Origin: JAKPUX01 sp035388125
Lineage (GTDB): Bacteria > Zhuqueibacterota > Zhuqueibacteria > Residuimicrobiales > Residuimicrobiaceae
Length of the DNA: 64,000 bases
Assembly (NCBI GenBank): GCA_035388125.1
Contig: DAOOPF010000003.1
Location: forward strand, 1-64,000
Reading direction: 5' to 3'
Shown here: piece after piece, positions 35,747-45,400 of the stretch
How the letters are laid out: each line of letters starts with the position of its first letter
How positions within the stretch are numbered: the first letter of the stretch is position 1
Position numbers and translations under genes: made by a program
The notes under the pieces: generated by a model
Told to the model about the DNA's origin: nothing
The model's input: the letters and a program-made list of their open reading frames with translations, nothing else
Databases searched by the model: none

Positions 35747-36307
35747 CTATTTCTTCTTGATCACGGCGCGCCAGCCGGTGGGGGGCTGGAGGGTGGGGCG
35801 ATAGAACTTGCTGACACTGCCGGCCTGTTCGGTGATATAAAAAGCCTGGGGCGAGATCTTTTTCACCAGGGTGAGCACATCCTGCAGCTCTTTGCGCGGA
35901 AAGACCACGACCAGCATGCTGACCGGGCCGTTGAGCCCTTCGCCCGGGAAGACGGTTACCGCGTAGCCGGCAGCGCGCAAGAGTTCGGCGATCCGGTCCC
36001 CCTCCTCGGCGCTGATGACGCGCAGTACCGTATTGCCGAAAGCGATGCGCCGTTCGAGAAGGATGCCGACGACATTACCGGTGGAGAAACCGGCTGCATA
36101 AAAAACCGTGAGAATCGGCTGGGCCGAGACCTCCGCCAGTACCTTGGCGACGACGAGGAGCCAGACGCTGACCTCGACGAAGCCGAGCATGAAGGCGATT
36201 TTGGTCCGGCCATGGACGATGGCGATCGTACGCACCGTGCCGAGGGTGACGTCGGTGACGCGGGCGAAGAATATGATAAGGCCGGTGAGAAGGGTAGCCC
36301 AATCCAC
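35747..36307 (-). CDS. UPF0316 family membrane protein (DUF5698/DUF2179)
   Basis: The 186-residue protein has three hydrophobic segments in the first half with the family motif ARVTDVTLGTVRTIAIVHGR, then a soluble DUF2179 domain with FPGEGLNGPVSMLVVVFPRKE. The family is widespread but uncharacterised; the soluble domain is PII-like in fold and may bind a nucleotide. The start is GTG 36307 with AAGGAAAG upstream. It lies downstream of the C69 dipeptidase on the same strand, separated by a hairpin. Confidence 0.82.
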   Translation of the reverse strand: MDWATLLTGLIIFFARVTDVTLGTVRTIAIVHGRTKIAFMLGFVEVSVWLLVVAKVLAEVSAQPILTVFYAAGFSTGNVVGILLERRIAFGNTVLRVISAEEGDRIAELLRAAGYAVTVFPGEGLNGPVSMLVVVFPRKELQDVLTLVKKISPQAFYITEQAGSVSKFYRPTLQPPTGWRAVIKKK

Positions 36308-36334
36308 GGCAGTCTTTCCTTTCAGTAGTTACCG

Positions 36335-36369
36335 CCGTGGACCGGCACCCGCAAGGTGCCGGTCCACGG
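36335..36369. repeat. 15-bp hairpin between C69 peptidase and UPF0316 genes
   Basis: CCGTGGACCGGCACC (36335-36349) pairs with GGTGCCGGTCCACGG (36355-36369) around loop CGCAA. No T tract follows on either strand, so it is more likely an mRNA stability or partial-termination element. Confidence 0.6.
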
Positions 36370-36386
36370 GCGGACCAATCCAGAGC

Positions 36387-38000
36387 CTATTTTTTCGGCC
36401 AGGGGATCTCTTTATAGCGATCGCCGGTCTGATCGGCTATAGTCCGGTACCAGGCTTCGGGGTAGGGCGGGTGTTTCACGCCGCCGTCTTCATCCCGGAG
36501 GTTGCCGTCGAGGAATTTCCAGATCAGGAATTCTCCAAGTTTTTTCCAGCGCGCGACGGTCAGCTCGCCGGCGCCGACGGAAAAATCGCTGAGGTAATCG
36601 CGCGCCTGCCAGGGTGAGGTTTTATAGAGCGCCAGTGCGGCGCGGTCGATCTGCGGGACCTGGGCGATGAATTGGCCTTCGAGTTCCCGCTGGACGATCT
36701 GGACCTCCTTGATCATGTCGCTGTAGCGGGAGTAGGTATAGTTGGAGACAAAGTTGAACACCCAGAAGGCCGAATCCCAGGAGAAGGCGTCGAATGAGCC
36801 GGCGCCGACGGCGAAACTGCGGGGGATGCGGTTGATGCCGCAGTACATCGGCACGTAGACGGTACAGTAGGTGTCATCGACACCGAACCAGAGGATGCCC
36901 CCAATCGGGTCGGGCAGCGAGGCGCGCGACTGGGCGACAAAGGAAAAGCCGGTCTGCTGGGTCGAAGTGGCGCGCTCATGGATGTAGGTGACGCTGTCCA
37001 CTTTCCACGTCATCGGCCGCCAGCGATAGGGAAGGCTGTAGGGTCCGGCTCCGACGTCCTTGGTCATGTCGAGCTCAGTGCCTTCGTAATGGTCGCGCAT
37101 GAGTTCCATGACGTCGCGAACGGTCAATTTTTTGTCCGGTTTGATCCAGAGGGGGAAGGGCTCGCTGCCGGGGACGCCGCGGGCATAGTCGCCGGGCAGC
37201 TGGAGGGAGGGGGCCGCGCGGCGGAAGCCGGCCCAGACCCGCGCCTCGCAAAAGCGCTGGGCGCCGAAATCGAGCGGGGCATAGGTGTCGGCAAAGCTGA
37301 ATTCCTTGTCCGCGCCGGAGAAGTAGCCCTTTTCCCGGGCAAAAGAGATGACATCCCTGCCGAAGAGGCAGTTTTGCGGATCGTTGAGGGGGAACTGGCG
37401 GATGCGCGCCTGGTTGGCGTGGCCGCAGATGTAGCCGTCGGGGACGCGGCGCGCCACCCAGAGGGCGCCGGGCTTGCCCTCACCCTTGCCGATCATCTCC
37501 AGGATCCAGACCTCGCGGGGATCGGAGATGGAGAAGGACTCGCCGCCGCTGCAGTAGCCGTATTCTTCGACCAGGCTGGTCATCACCCTGATCGCTTCAC
37601 GGGCGTTTCTGGCCCGCTGCAGGGCGAAATACATCAGGCTGCCGTAATCAAGCCCGCCCTTGGGATTGTGCAGTTCAGGGCGTCCGCCGAAGGTGGTCTC
37701 GCCGATGGCGAGCTGGTGTTCATTCATGTTGCCCACAACGGCATAAGTCTCGGCCACCTGTTTGATCTGGCCGAGGTAGCTGCCGCTGTCCCAGTCATAG
37801 ACATTGATAAGGGTTCCCTCAATATGCCTGGCGGCGGGAAGGTAGATCAGTTCGCCGTAGAGGGTGTGCGAATCGGCTGAATAGGTGATCATACTGGAGC
37901 TGTCCGCGGCCGCGCCGGGGGTGACGAGAAAATTGGTGCAGGCTTCTGCCGCAGCGGTCATGATGACTAGAGAAAAAAGAAGGGAGAGAAGACGCTTCAT
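36387..38000 (-). CDS. Exported C69-family dipeptidase (PepD/U34-like)
   Basis: The 537-residue protein has a signal peptide whose predicted cleavage (AEA|C) exposes Cys21 of ACTNFLVT, the N-terminal nucleophile of the Ntn-hydrolase C69 family. Downstream family stretches include GNMNEHQLAIGETTFGG, LVEEYGYCSGGESF and a C-terminal ASTQQTGFSFVAQ. Members cleave dipeptides; with a signal peptide this one should act in the periplasm or outside. ACCGGAGGTTCA precedes the ATG. Confidence 0.87.
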   Translation of the reverse strand: MKRLLSLLFSLVIMTAAAEACTNFLVTPGAAADSSSMITYSADSHTLYGELIYLPAARHIEGTLINVYDWDSGSYLGQIKQVAETYAVVGNMNEHQLAIGETTFGGRPELHNPKGGLDYGSLMYFALQRARNAREAIRVMTSLVEEYGYCSGGESFSISDPREVWILEMIGKGEGKPGALWVARRVPDGYICGHANQARIRQFPLNDPQNCLFGRDVISFAREKGYFSGADKEFSFADTYAPLDFGAQRFCEARVWAGFRRAAPSLQLPGDYARGVPGSEPFPLWIKPDKKLTVRDVMELMRDHYEGTELDMTKDVGAGPYSLPYRWRPMTWKVDSVTYIHERATSTQQTGFSFVAQSRASLPDPIGGILWFGVDDTYCTVYVPMYCGINRIPRSFAVGAGSFDAFSWDSAFWVFNFVSNYTYSRYSDMIKEVQIVQRELEGQFIAQVPQIDRAALALYKTSPWQARDYLSDFSVGAGELTVARWKKLGEFLIWKFLDGNLRDEDGGVKHPPYPEAWYRTIADQTGDRYKEIPWPKK

Positions 38001-38066
38001 TGAACCTCCGGTAGTGACAGGTGGATTGTTGATGCGCCGGATGGCGGTGCCGCTGTTCCGGCTGGT

Positions 38067-39251
38067 CTAAAAACCTTCCTTGATGGTGTCGCCGATGATC
38101 TTGATGCCGCGTTCGATTTCATCTTCCGAGGACATGGTATAGTTGAGGCGCATGGTTTCGAGACCATCGCCTTCGCAGGGGAAGAAGAACTTGCCGGGCA
38201 CGAAAGCGGCCTTGCGCTCGATGCATTTCCAGTAGAGTTTTTCGGCATCGGTGCCTTTGGGCCCTTCGACCCAAATGAACATACCGCCCTCCGGCTTGTT
38301 ATAGTTCCAGCTTTTCGGGAAATAGAGGTCGAGAGCCTTGAGCATCACCTCCTGTTTGGGCTTGTAGAGGTCAATGATCTTGGGGATCTGCTTCTCGAGA
38401 TGGCCGCCGAGCAGGTACTCGGCCGCCATGGCCTGGTTGAAGGTGCTGGTGTTCAGGTCGACCCCCTGTTTGGCGAGCACGAGCCATTTTCTCACCGGCT
38501 CAGGGGCGACGCAGATGCCGATGCGCAGGCCCGGGGCGAAGACCTTGGAGAGGGTAGTTGTGTAGACCGTGCGCTCGGGGATCAGGGAGTACATGGTCGG
38601 CAGGGCATCCCCGCGATAGCGCAGATCGCTGTAGGGGTCGTCTTCGCAGAGCAGGACGTCGTATTTGGTGAGGAGTTCCGCGATCTGGTGGCGGCGGGCC
38701 ACACCCAGGGAGCGGCCGGTCGGATTCTGGAAGGTCGGCACGAGGTAGACCAGTTTGACCTGATGGGCGGCGAGAATGCGTTCGAGGGCATCGGGGAGGA
38801 TACCTTCATCGTCCATGGCCGCGCAGAGGTACCGGGGTCCATAGGGATTGAAAGCGGAGAGTGCGCCCAGGTAGGTCGGCCCCTCGACCGCAACCACGTC
38901 GCCGGGGGTGATGAGCACCTTGCCGAGGGCGTCCAGCAGTCCCTGTGATCCGCTGGTGATGCAGATGCCAGCGGCGGTGCTGTTGACCCCTTTTTTGGCC
39001 AGGTAGGGGACCAGGGCTTCGCGCAGGGGTAAAAAGCCATCGGTCATATCATACTGGAGGGCTTTGGTGCCGTACTTTTCCAGGACGGCCGTGCTCAGCT
39101 GCTTGATGACCTCAACGGGATAACTCTGGGGGGCGGGGTAACCGCCGGCCAGGGAGATCATGCCGGGCTGGCCGACGACCTTGAGGATTTCGCGAATGAT
39201 GTTGGCACCCATGTTGCTGGTGCGATCGGCGAAAAGTGTTTCATAATTCAT
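38067..39251 (-). CDS. PLP-dependent class I/II aminotransferase (2-aminoadipate/aromatic type)
   Basis: The 394-residue fold-type I aminotransferase has NPTGRSLG, CEDDPYSDLRY and the PLP Lys236 in TTLSKVFAPGLRIG. Sequence style (LAGGYPAP near 35-41, QYDMTDGFLPLREAL) matches the 2-aminoadipate/kynurenine aminotransferase group (LysN-like), whose members also act on aromatic and branched amino acids. AGGAGAATCTTGC precedes the ATG. It is transcribed alone on the minus strand with a good promoter candidate at 39401-39429. Confidence 0.87.
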   Translation of the reverse strand: MNYETLFADRTSNMGANIIREILKVVGQPGMISLAGGYPAPQSYPVEVIKQLSTAVLEKYGTKALQYDMTDGFLPLREALVPYLAKKGVNSTAAGICITSGSQGLLDALGKVLITPGDVVAVEGPTYLGALSAFNPYGPRYLCAAMDDEGILPDALERILAAHQVKLVYLVPTFQNPTGRSLGVARRHQIAELLTKYDVLLCEDDPYSDLRYRGDALPTMYSLIPERTVYTTTLSKVFAPGLRIGICVAPEPVRKWLVLAKQGVDLNTSTFNQAMAAEYLLGGHLEKQIPKIIDLYKPKQEVMLKALDLYFPKSWNYNKPEGGMFIWVEGPKGTDAEKLYWKCIERKAAFVPGKFFFPCEGDGLETMRLNYTMSSEDEIERGIKIIGDTIKEGF

Positions 39252-39400
39252 GCAAGATTCTCCTGATTAGGCTGCATAAGGTATGATCTTTTCTTCAGGC
39301 AGGGGATGAATGGAGCGGACAGGGGATGAAAAGAGTGATGAAGCCGGACTTGTTTGGAGGAGAGACAAGGCATTACGGGCACCTTTTTGTTTGGCTCCTG

Positions 39401-39429
39401 AACATAGCTAAAAATATGATGATTATCAA
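39401..39429 (-). promoter_or_regulatory. Candidate promoter for the aminotransferase gene
   Basis: On the minus strand TTGATA (39429-39424) and TATGTT (39406-39401) are separated by 17 bases in an AT-rich stretch, implying a leader of about 140 bases. Confidence 0.45.
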
Positions 39430-39528
39430 GCAAAAACAGCAGGTCTTGCGGAGGCCGCCCCATTTGGTTCTTTGTTTGCCGCTTCTTTATTGTTACATTT
39501 AGCCGGAATCGGACACCTGTGGAAAATC

Positions 39529-41889
39529 ATGAAGCAAAAAGCATTTTTATATGGTGCCGCAGGGCTGGGGCTCCTGCTGACGCTGCTGATCGTAATCCCT
39601 CCCTCCGCCGCGCGTCTGGACAGCAGCCGGCTCCATTCCCGGCGCATCTATGACGACCGCGGCAGGCTGCTGCGCGAGGTGCTGTCGGATGAAGAGGGGC
39701 GGGGCGCCTGGATACCCCTGCACGAGATGGGGCCGGATATCGCGGCGGCGATCGTCGCTATCGAGGACAAGCGCTTCTTCAGCCATCCCGGCATCGATCC
39801 TTTAGCTCTTCTCCGGGCGGCCTGGCTGAATCTGCGCGGCGGCGAGGTGCTCTCCGGCGGCTCGACCCTGACCCAGCAGCTGGCGCGGCAGATCTATCAT
39901 CTGCCGCGGCGATGGTACGTCAAGCCGGCCGAAGCCCTGTTCGCCCTGCGCCTGGAGCTCTGGTTGAGCAAGGAGCAGATCCTCGAGCACTATCTCAACC
40001 GCGCCCCCTTCGGCAATCAGCTCTTTGGCGTGGCGGCGGCGAGCCGGATCTATTTTCAGCAGCCCGCCAGTCAGCTCTCTCTGGCGGAAGCGGCCTTTCT
40101 GGCCGGACTGCCGCAGTCGCCGAGCGGCTACAATCCCTATACCAGCATGGCGCGCGCGCGGGAACGCCAGCTGCGGGTTCTGGCGGCGATGCGAAGGCAG
40201 GAGGTGATTTCGGTCGAGCGCTGCAGCGACGCCTCTGCGCAGCCGATCGAGGTGGCTGCGCGCCGGAGCGTCTTTGCGGCCCCCCATTTCTGTCAGATGG
40301 TGCTGGAGCAGAGCGGAGCGGACCAGTACGAGATTCATACCACCCTCAACAGCACTTTGCAGTCCCGTGTCGAACAGCTGGTGGATGGCCATCTCGCCCA
40401 GCTCTCCGCGAATCATGTCACCAATGCCGCGGTGCTGGTCCTTGAAAATAACAGCGGTGCGGTCAAGGCCTGGGTGGGATCGCGCAACTTTTTTGACGCC
40501 CTTCATCAGGGACAGGTGGACGGCGTGCGCAGCCTGCGGCAGCCCGGCTCGGCGATCAAACCTTTCACCTATGCCCTGGCCCTCGAGAACGGTTTTACGG
40601 CCGCTTCCCTGCTCGCTGACATGGAGAGCTATGCGGGCGGGGAGGGGGGCGGTGCGTTGGTCCATAACTATGACGAAAAGTATCACGGTCCGGTGCGCGT
40701 GCGCACCGCTCTGGCCTGCTCCTATAATGTCGCCACTGTGCGGCTGCTCGAGGCCCTCGGCGTCGATTTGCTGCTTGAGAGGCTGCACCAGGCCGGTTTC
40801 ACCACCCTGCAAAAGCCGGCCTCATTCTACGGGCCGGGATTGACTCTCGGCAATGGCGAGGTCTCCCTGAGCGAGCTGACCAACGCCTATCGCGCCCTCG
40901 CCAATGGCGGGCTTTTGCGCCCGATCCATTTTCTCAGCGACCAGGCTGCCGGGGAAGCCCTGGCGGAGGGGGAAGAGGGGGCGGGCGGGGAGCTGAACGG
41001 TCTCCGTGCCTTTTCCCGGAGCGCCGCCTTCATTATCAGTGACATCCTCAGCGACCCTCATGCGCGGGCGCCGGCCTTCGGCCTCGGCGGTCCGCTCCAT
41101 CTGCCCTTCCCCTGCGCCGCCAAGACGGGGACGACCAAGGATTTCCGCGACAACTGGACGGCCGGGTATACGACCGCCTATACGGTGGGGGTCTGGGTGG
41201 GCAATTTCGACGGGCAGCCGATGGAGAAGATCAGCGGGATTACCGGTGCGGCGCCGCTCTTCCGCGACATCATGCTCGAGCTGCATGCCGGCTTTGATCC
41301 GGCGCCCTTTCCCGTGCCGCCGGGCCTGGTGCAGAGCCCCATCTGCCCGGTATCCGGACAGCGGCCGTCGGCCTCCTGTCCCGGAAGTGCGGAGGAATGG
41401 TTCATCGCCGGCACCGAACCCCGTTCTGGATGCAGCGTCCATCGCCGTGTGGCGCTCGACCGCCGCAGCGGCCTGCCGGCGACGCCGGCCACACCGCGCG
41501 CCGAGATCAAGGAGATGCTCTATGAGGTGTGGCCGCCGGAATACCGGGGCTGGATGGCGGCCAATGATCTGCCTTTGCCTCCGGTTTCCACTTCCGCCGC
41601 CGCAGGGGCAGGGGAGCCGCGGCTGGCCATCACCTTCCCGAAAGATGGCGATATCCTGCGCATTGATCCGGTTCTGCGCCGGGAGTATCAGACCATTCTT
41701 CTCGAAGCGGTTGTGCCGGAGGGCATTGGCGAGATCGAGTGGATGATCGGCGACAGCACGCTGGCGCGCAGACGCAGCCCCTTTCGCCTGCGCTGGCCGT
41801 TGACTCCCGGCAGTCACCGCCTGGTTGTGCGCGGCCACGGCCGTGACGGGCCGGTATGCAGCGATCCGGTCACCTTTCAGGTCCTTTGA
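39529..41889 (+). CDS. pbpC: Penicillin-binding protein 1C
   Basis: The 786-residue bifunctional enzyme polymerises and cross-links peptidoglycan. After an N-terminal membrane anchor (6-24) comes the GT51 transglycosylase with catalytic Glu79 in AIEDKRFFSHPG, then the transpeptidase with Ser341-x-x-Lys344 (GSAIKP), Ser398-Tyr-Asn400 and Lys532-Thr-Gly (KTGTTKDFRDNW). A C-terminal BiPBP_C domain (about 690-786) is typical of PBP1C. The start ATG 39529 follows GTGGAAAATC. The alpha-2-macroglobulin gene that often accompanies pbpC is not adjacent. Confidence 0.93.
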   Translation: MKQKAFLYGAAGLGLLLTLLIVIPPSAARLDSSRLHSRRIYDDRGRLLREVLSDEEGRGAWIPLHEMGPDIAAAIVAIEDKRFFSHPGIDPLALLRAAWLNLRGGEVLSGGSTLTQQLARQIYHLPRRWYVKPAEALFALRLELWLSKEQILEHYLNRAPFGNQLFGVAAASRIYFQQPASQLSLAEAAFLAGLPQSPSGYNPYTSMARARERQLRVLAAMRRQEVISVERCSDASAQPIEVAARRSVFAAPHFCQMVLEQSGADQYEIHTTLNSTLQSRVEQLVDGHLAQLSANHVTNAAVLVLENNSGAVKAWVGSRNFFDALHQGQVDGVRSLRQPGSAIKPFTYALALENGFTAASLLADMESYAGGEGGGALVHNYDEKYHGPVRVRTALACSYNVATVRLLEALGVDLLLERLHQAGFTTLQKPASFYGPGLTLGNGEVSLSELTNAYRALANGGLLRPIHFLSDQAAGEALAEGEEGAGGELNGLRAFSRSAAFIISDILSDPHARAPAFGLGGPLHLPFPCAAKTGTTKDFRDNWTAGYTTAYTVGVWVGNFDGQPMEKISGITGAAPLFRDIMLELHAGFDPAPFPVPPGLVQSPICPVSGQRPSASCPGSAEEWFIAGTEPRSGCSVHRRVALDRRSGLPATPATPRAEIKEMLYEVWPPEYRGWMAANDLPLPPVSTSAAAGAGEPRLAITFPKDGDILRIDPVLRREYQTILLEAVVPEGIGEIEWMIGDSTLARRRSPFRLRWPLTPGSHRLVVRGHGRDGPVCSDPVTFQVL

Positions 41890-41956
41890 GCCGGTGGAAC
41901 AAAGCCCGGATGGGGGATGTTACACTTCTATACTCTTTTTTGACGGGATAAAAGCA

Positions 41957-42418
41957 ATGCGGGAAACAGGAGTCGTTCTCTCCAATCGCGGCATGGTGGC
42001 GCAGGTGCGGATACTGCGTTCGACGCAGTGCGCGGGATGTCATGGCTGCATCGAGTTGGGGGAGCCGCAGGAGCGCATCATCGAGGTGGAAAATGAGATC
42101 GGCGCGCCGGCCGGCAGCGTGATCGAGTGCGAAATCGCTTCCGGGCAGGTCATCGGCCACACCCTTCTCGTCTTTCTTTTTCCTCTTTTCGGCATGGCGG
42201 CCGGCTATTACGCCGCTATCACCTGGCGTCCGCAAGTCTGGCCCGCCGGTGAGGGGATCGGCATCGCCGGGGCATTCACCGGGTTGGCGCTGGCTTTCGT
42301 GCTGGTCCGGCTCTTCGACAAATTATGGGGAAAGAAGCATCCCACCACCGGCCGCGTCTGCGGTTATGCCGGGGCCGGGGCGGAGGAAGGGGATTCATTC
42401 TCCTGCCCTCAAAACTAA
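41957..42418 (+). CDS. SoxR-reducing/RseC family membrane protein
   Basis: The 153-residue protein has a short N-terminal domain with a Cys cluster (QCAGCHGC) followed by two hydrophobic segments (about 58-76 and 88-108) and a cytoplasmic tail. This is the RseC/MucC layout. RseC proteins tune sigma-E signalling or accompany Rnf electron-transfer complexes, but no rnf or rse genes lie nearby. It starts at ATG 41957, where family similarity begins; an in-frame extension reaches back into pbpC and is rejected. Confidence 0.8.
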   Translation: MRETGVVLSNRGMVAQVRILRSTQCAGCHGCIELGEPQERIIEVENEIGAPAGSVIECEIASGQVIGHTLLVFLFPLFGMAAGYYAAITWRPQVWPAGEGIGIAGAFTGLALAFVLVRLFDKLWGKKHPTTGRVCGYAGAGAEEGDSFSCPQN

Positions 42419-42447
42419 AACTTATGGAATTACCGGACAGGATCAGC

Positions 42448-45400
42448 ATGCGTCGATATATTCTTTTTGCTTTATTGAGTTTCTTGCCGGCGGCCCTTTG
42501 GGCTGCGGGGACGCAGGGCGTCCACGTGCTCTCCAGTTCAGGCAGCCAGCTCGTGCTCGAGTTCGTCCCCGAGAACTGGCGCATCGACTCGGTGCGCGTT
42601 GACGGGCAGCTCTATCAGAATTACCTGTTCAGCGGGGCGGAGCTGACCGGCACGCCGGGTGCGCCGCAGCTGCCCGCCCGGACGGTGGTCGCCGGCATTC
42701 CGCCTGCGGGCGGGGTTGCGCTGCGCATCCTCTCGGCCGAGTATGAGACGCGTTCTTCCACGGTGCTGCCGATGGGGCGGATCGTCCCGGATGGCCAGTT
42801 GACGAGAACCGACTACCGGCGGGACGCAGCGGAGTATGGCCGTCAGGAGTATGCGCCCGATATCGTCCGCATCGCCGAACCGGAGGATTTCAGGGGGCAG
42901 CGCACGGTGAAAGTGACCTTCCACCCTTTGCAGGCCTCGCCGGCTAACCGCCAGGTGCGTCTCTACCGGCGCATCGTCGCGGAACTCACTTTTTCACCCG
43001 CCGTGCAGAGGAACAGCCTCTCCGCCACCGGAGCTGCTGAGGATGGCCTGCTGCGGAATCTGCTGGTCAACGCAGAGCAGGCGCGGGCGTGGCGGACGAA
43101 CGAAGCGGTAAAGCTGGCGAAAACAGTCCGGACCCTCTTTCCGGGCGACAACTGGTACAAGATCATCATCCGCGGCGATGGCACCGGCGGCAGGGAGGGA
43201 TTGTACAAGATCACCACGGCGGCTCTGAGTCAGGCGGGCGTACCCATCGCCTCGGTGGATCCGGCCACCATCCAGCTCTTCAATAACGGCGGGCGTGAGC
43301 TGCCGGAAAACGTCTCCGCCACCAGACCCGATTCGCTTGTCGAAAACGCCATCCTCGTGAATGGAGAGTCGGACGGCCGCCTGGACAGCGGGGACTTTAT
43401 CCTTTTCTACGGGCGTTCGCTGGAAGGAAAATACTATTCCAGCTCGGACGGCAAGTACCGCCACTATATCAACCGCTATGGCTATGACAACGTCTACTGG
43501 CTCACTTTCGGGCTCACCCGGGGCAAGAGGATGCAAAGCCGCACCTCACTGCCGGTCATCGGCGAAGCCGAAAGCAGCTTCCGCGATCTGGCCTTCAACG
43601 AGGAAGACCGCGCCAATATCTACAAGTCCGGCTCCGACTGGCTTGGATTCGAGCTGGCGAGGGACAAGAATATCTATTCGCAATCCTTTTCCCTGCCGGG
43701 CGCGGTGCCGCAGGCGGCGGCTGTTTTCCGCTTCCAGGTGGCGGGGACGACCTCGGGCTCCCATTCCTTCAAGATGAATGCCAATGGCAACAGCCTTGGC
43801 CAGCTCAGCCTCTCCGGGCAGCTGAGCGCCTACACTCCCCGCCAGGCCGAGTTCACCTCTGCAGGGGTGCTTCTCGATGGCGGTAATACCTTGGGGATCG
43901 AGTACGGTGCGACCTCGGACATCAGTCAGGCTTACGTCGACTGGGTGGAGGTCGAGTATCAGCGCAGATTCCAGCCTGCCGGCGACCAGCTCATTTTCAA
44001 TTCCCCCCTGCGCGCGGGCGTCGCGCTCTATGAGATCGGCAATTTTGAACGTGCCGAGATTGCGGTCTATGACATCACCTCCTTCCACGAGGTGAGCGTC
44101 ATAGAGGGCGCACAGATCGCCGGTGCGAAGATCCGCTTTTCAGATGAGGTCAACGATCAGAGTCCGCGCCGTTACCTGGCTGTAACCCCGGCCGCCTATA
44201 TGGCAGTGACAGAGATCCGCCGGGATCCCTCCTCCGATCTGCGCCGTCCCCGCGACGTCGACTATATCATCGTCACCCACGACAATTTCTATCAGCAGGC
44301 CAGCCAGCTTGAAAGCCTGCGCGAGGACTGGAACTCCAGCGACCGCCTCGAGACCGAGGTGGTCAAGATCTCGGATGTTTTCGATGAATTCAGCTGGGGT
44401 TTGACCGATCCGGTCGCCCTGCGCGATTTCCTCGCCTATGCCTACACCAACTGGGGAGCCCCCGGGTATGTCCTGCTCTTCGGCGACGGCCACTATGATT
44501 TTCGTAATATCTATCGCTATAGCACGCCCAATCTGATCCCCCCCTACGAGAGTCCGGAGACCTCCGAGATCGCGTCGCGCACCAGCGACGACTGGTTCAC
44601 CTACCTCAAGGGGTCCAACAACGGCATGCAGATGGCCATCGGGCGGCTGCCGGTGCAGACGGTCGATGAAGCGCAGGGCGTGGTCACCAAACTGATCGAG
44701 TATGAGACCAAATCGCTGGCGGAGGAGTGGCGCAAAACCGTGACCATCGTCGGGGATGACGAGCTGGTCTCCGGCGGCAAGGGGGAGGAACTCGAGCACA
44801 CACGGCAGGCGGAGTGGCTGGCGGAGCGTTATGTGCCCGCAGCCCTGAATGTCGAAAAGATCTACCTGATGGAATTTCCGGCGGTGCGCACAGCCAGCAT
44901 CTCGGGAGTGACCAAGCCGCAGGCGAGCGCCGCTTTTATCGACCGCGTCAACCAGGGCAGCCTGATCGTCAATTTCATCGGTCACGGTGCCGACGAACTG
45001 CTCACACACGAGAACATCTTTAACCTCTCGACCGATTTTGACAAGGTCCAGAATGCCCGGCGCTATGCACTCTGGATCGCCTCGACCTGCGAGTTCGCCT
45101 ACTGGGACCAGCCGCAGAAGCAGAGCTTCGCCGAATATCTGGTCAGTGCGACGGGACGCGGGGCTATCGGCATGATCTCCTCGACGCGGCTGGTCTATTC
45201 GAGCGAAAATGCCACCCTGAATTACAACATCTTCAACTATCTTTTCAGCGGCTACGAGTCTTCGGGCAAGGTCGCCCGCGTCGGCGATGCCCTGATGCTG
45301 GCCAAGCGGGGTTCGTCGGCCAGCCAGCTCAACAATGAAAAGTTTGTCCTGCTCGGCGATCCGGCCATGCGCCTGGCGGCGCCGCGTTATCGAGCCAGTG

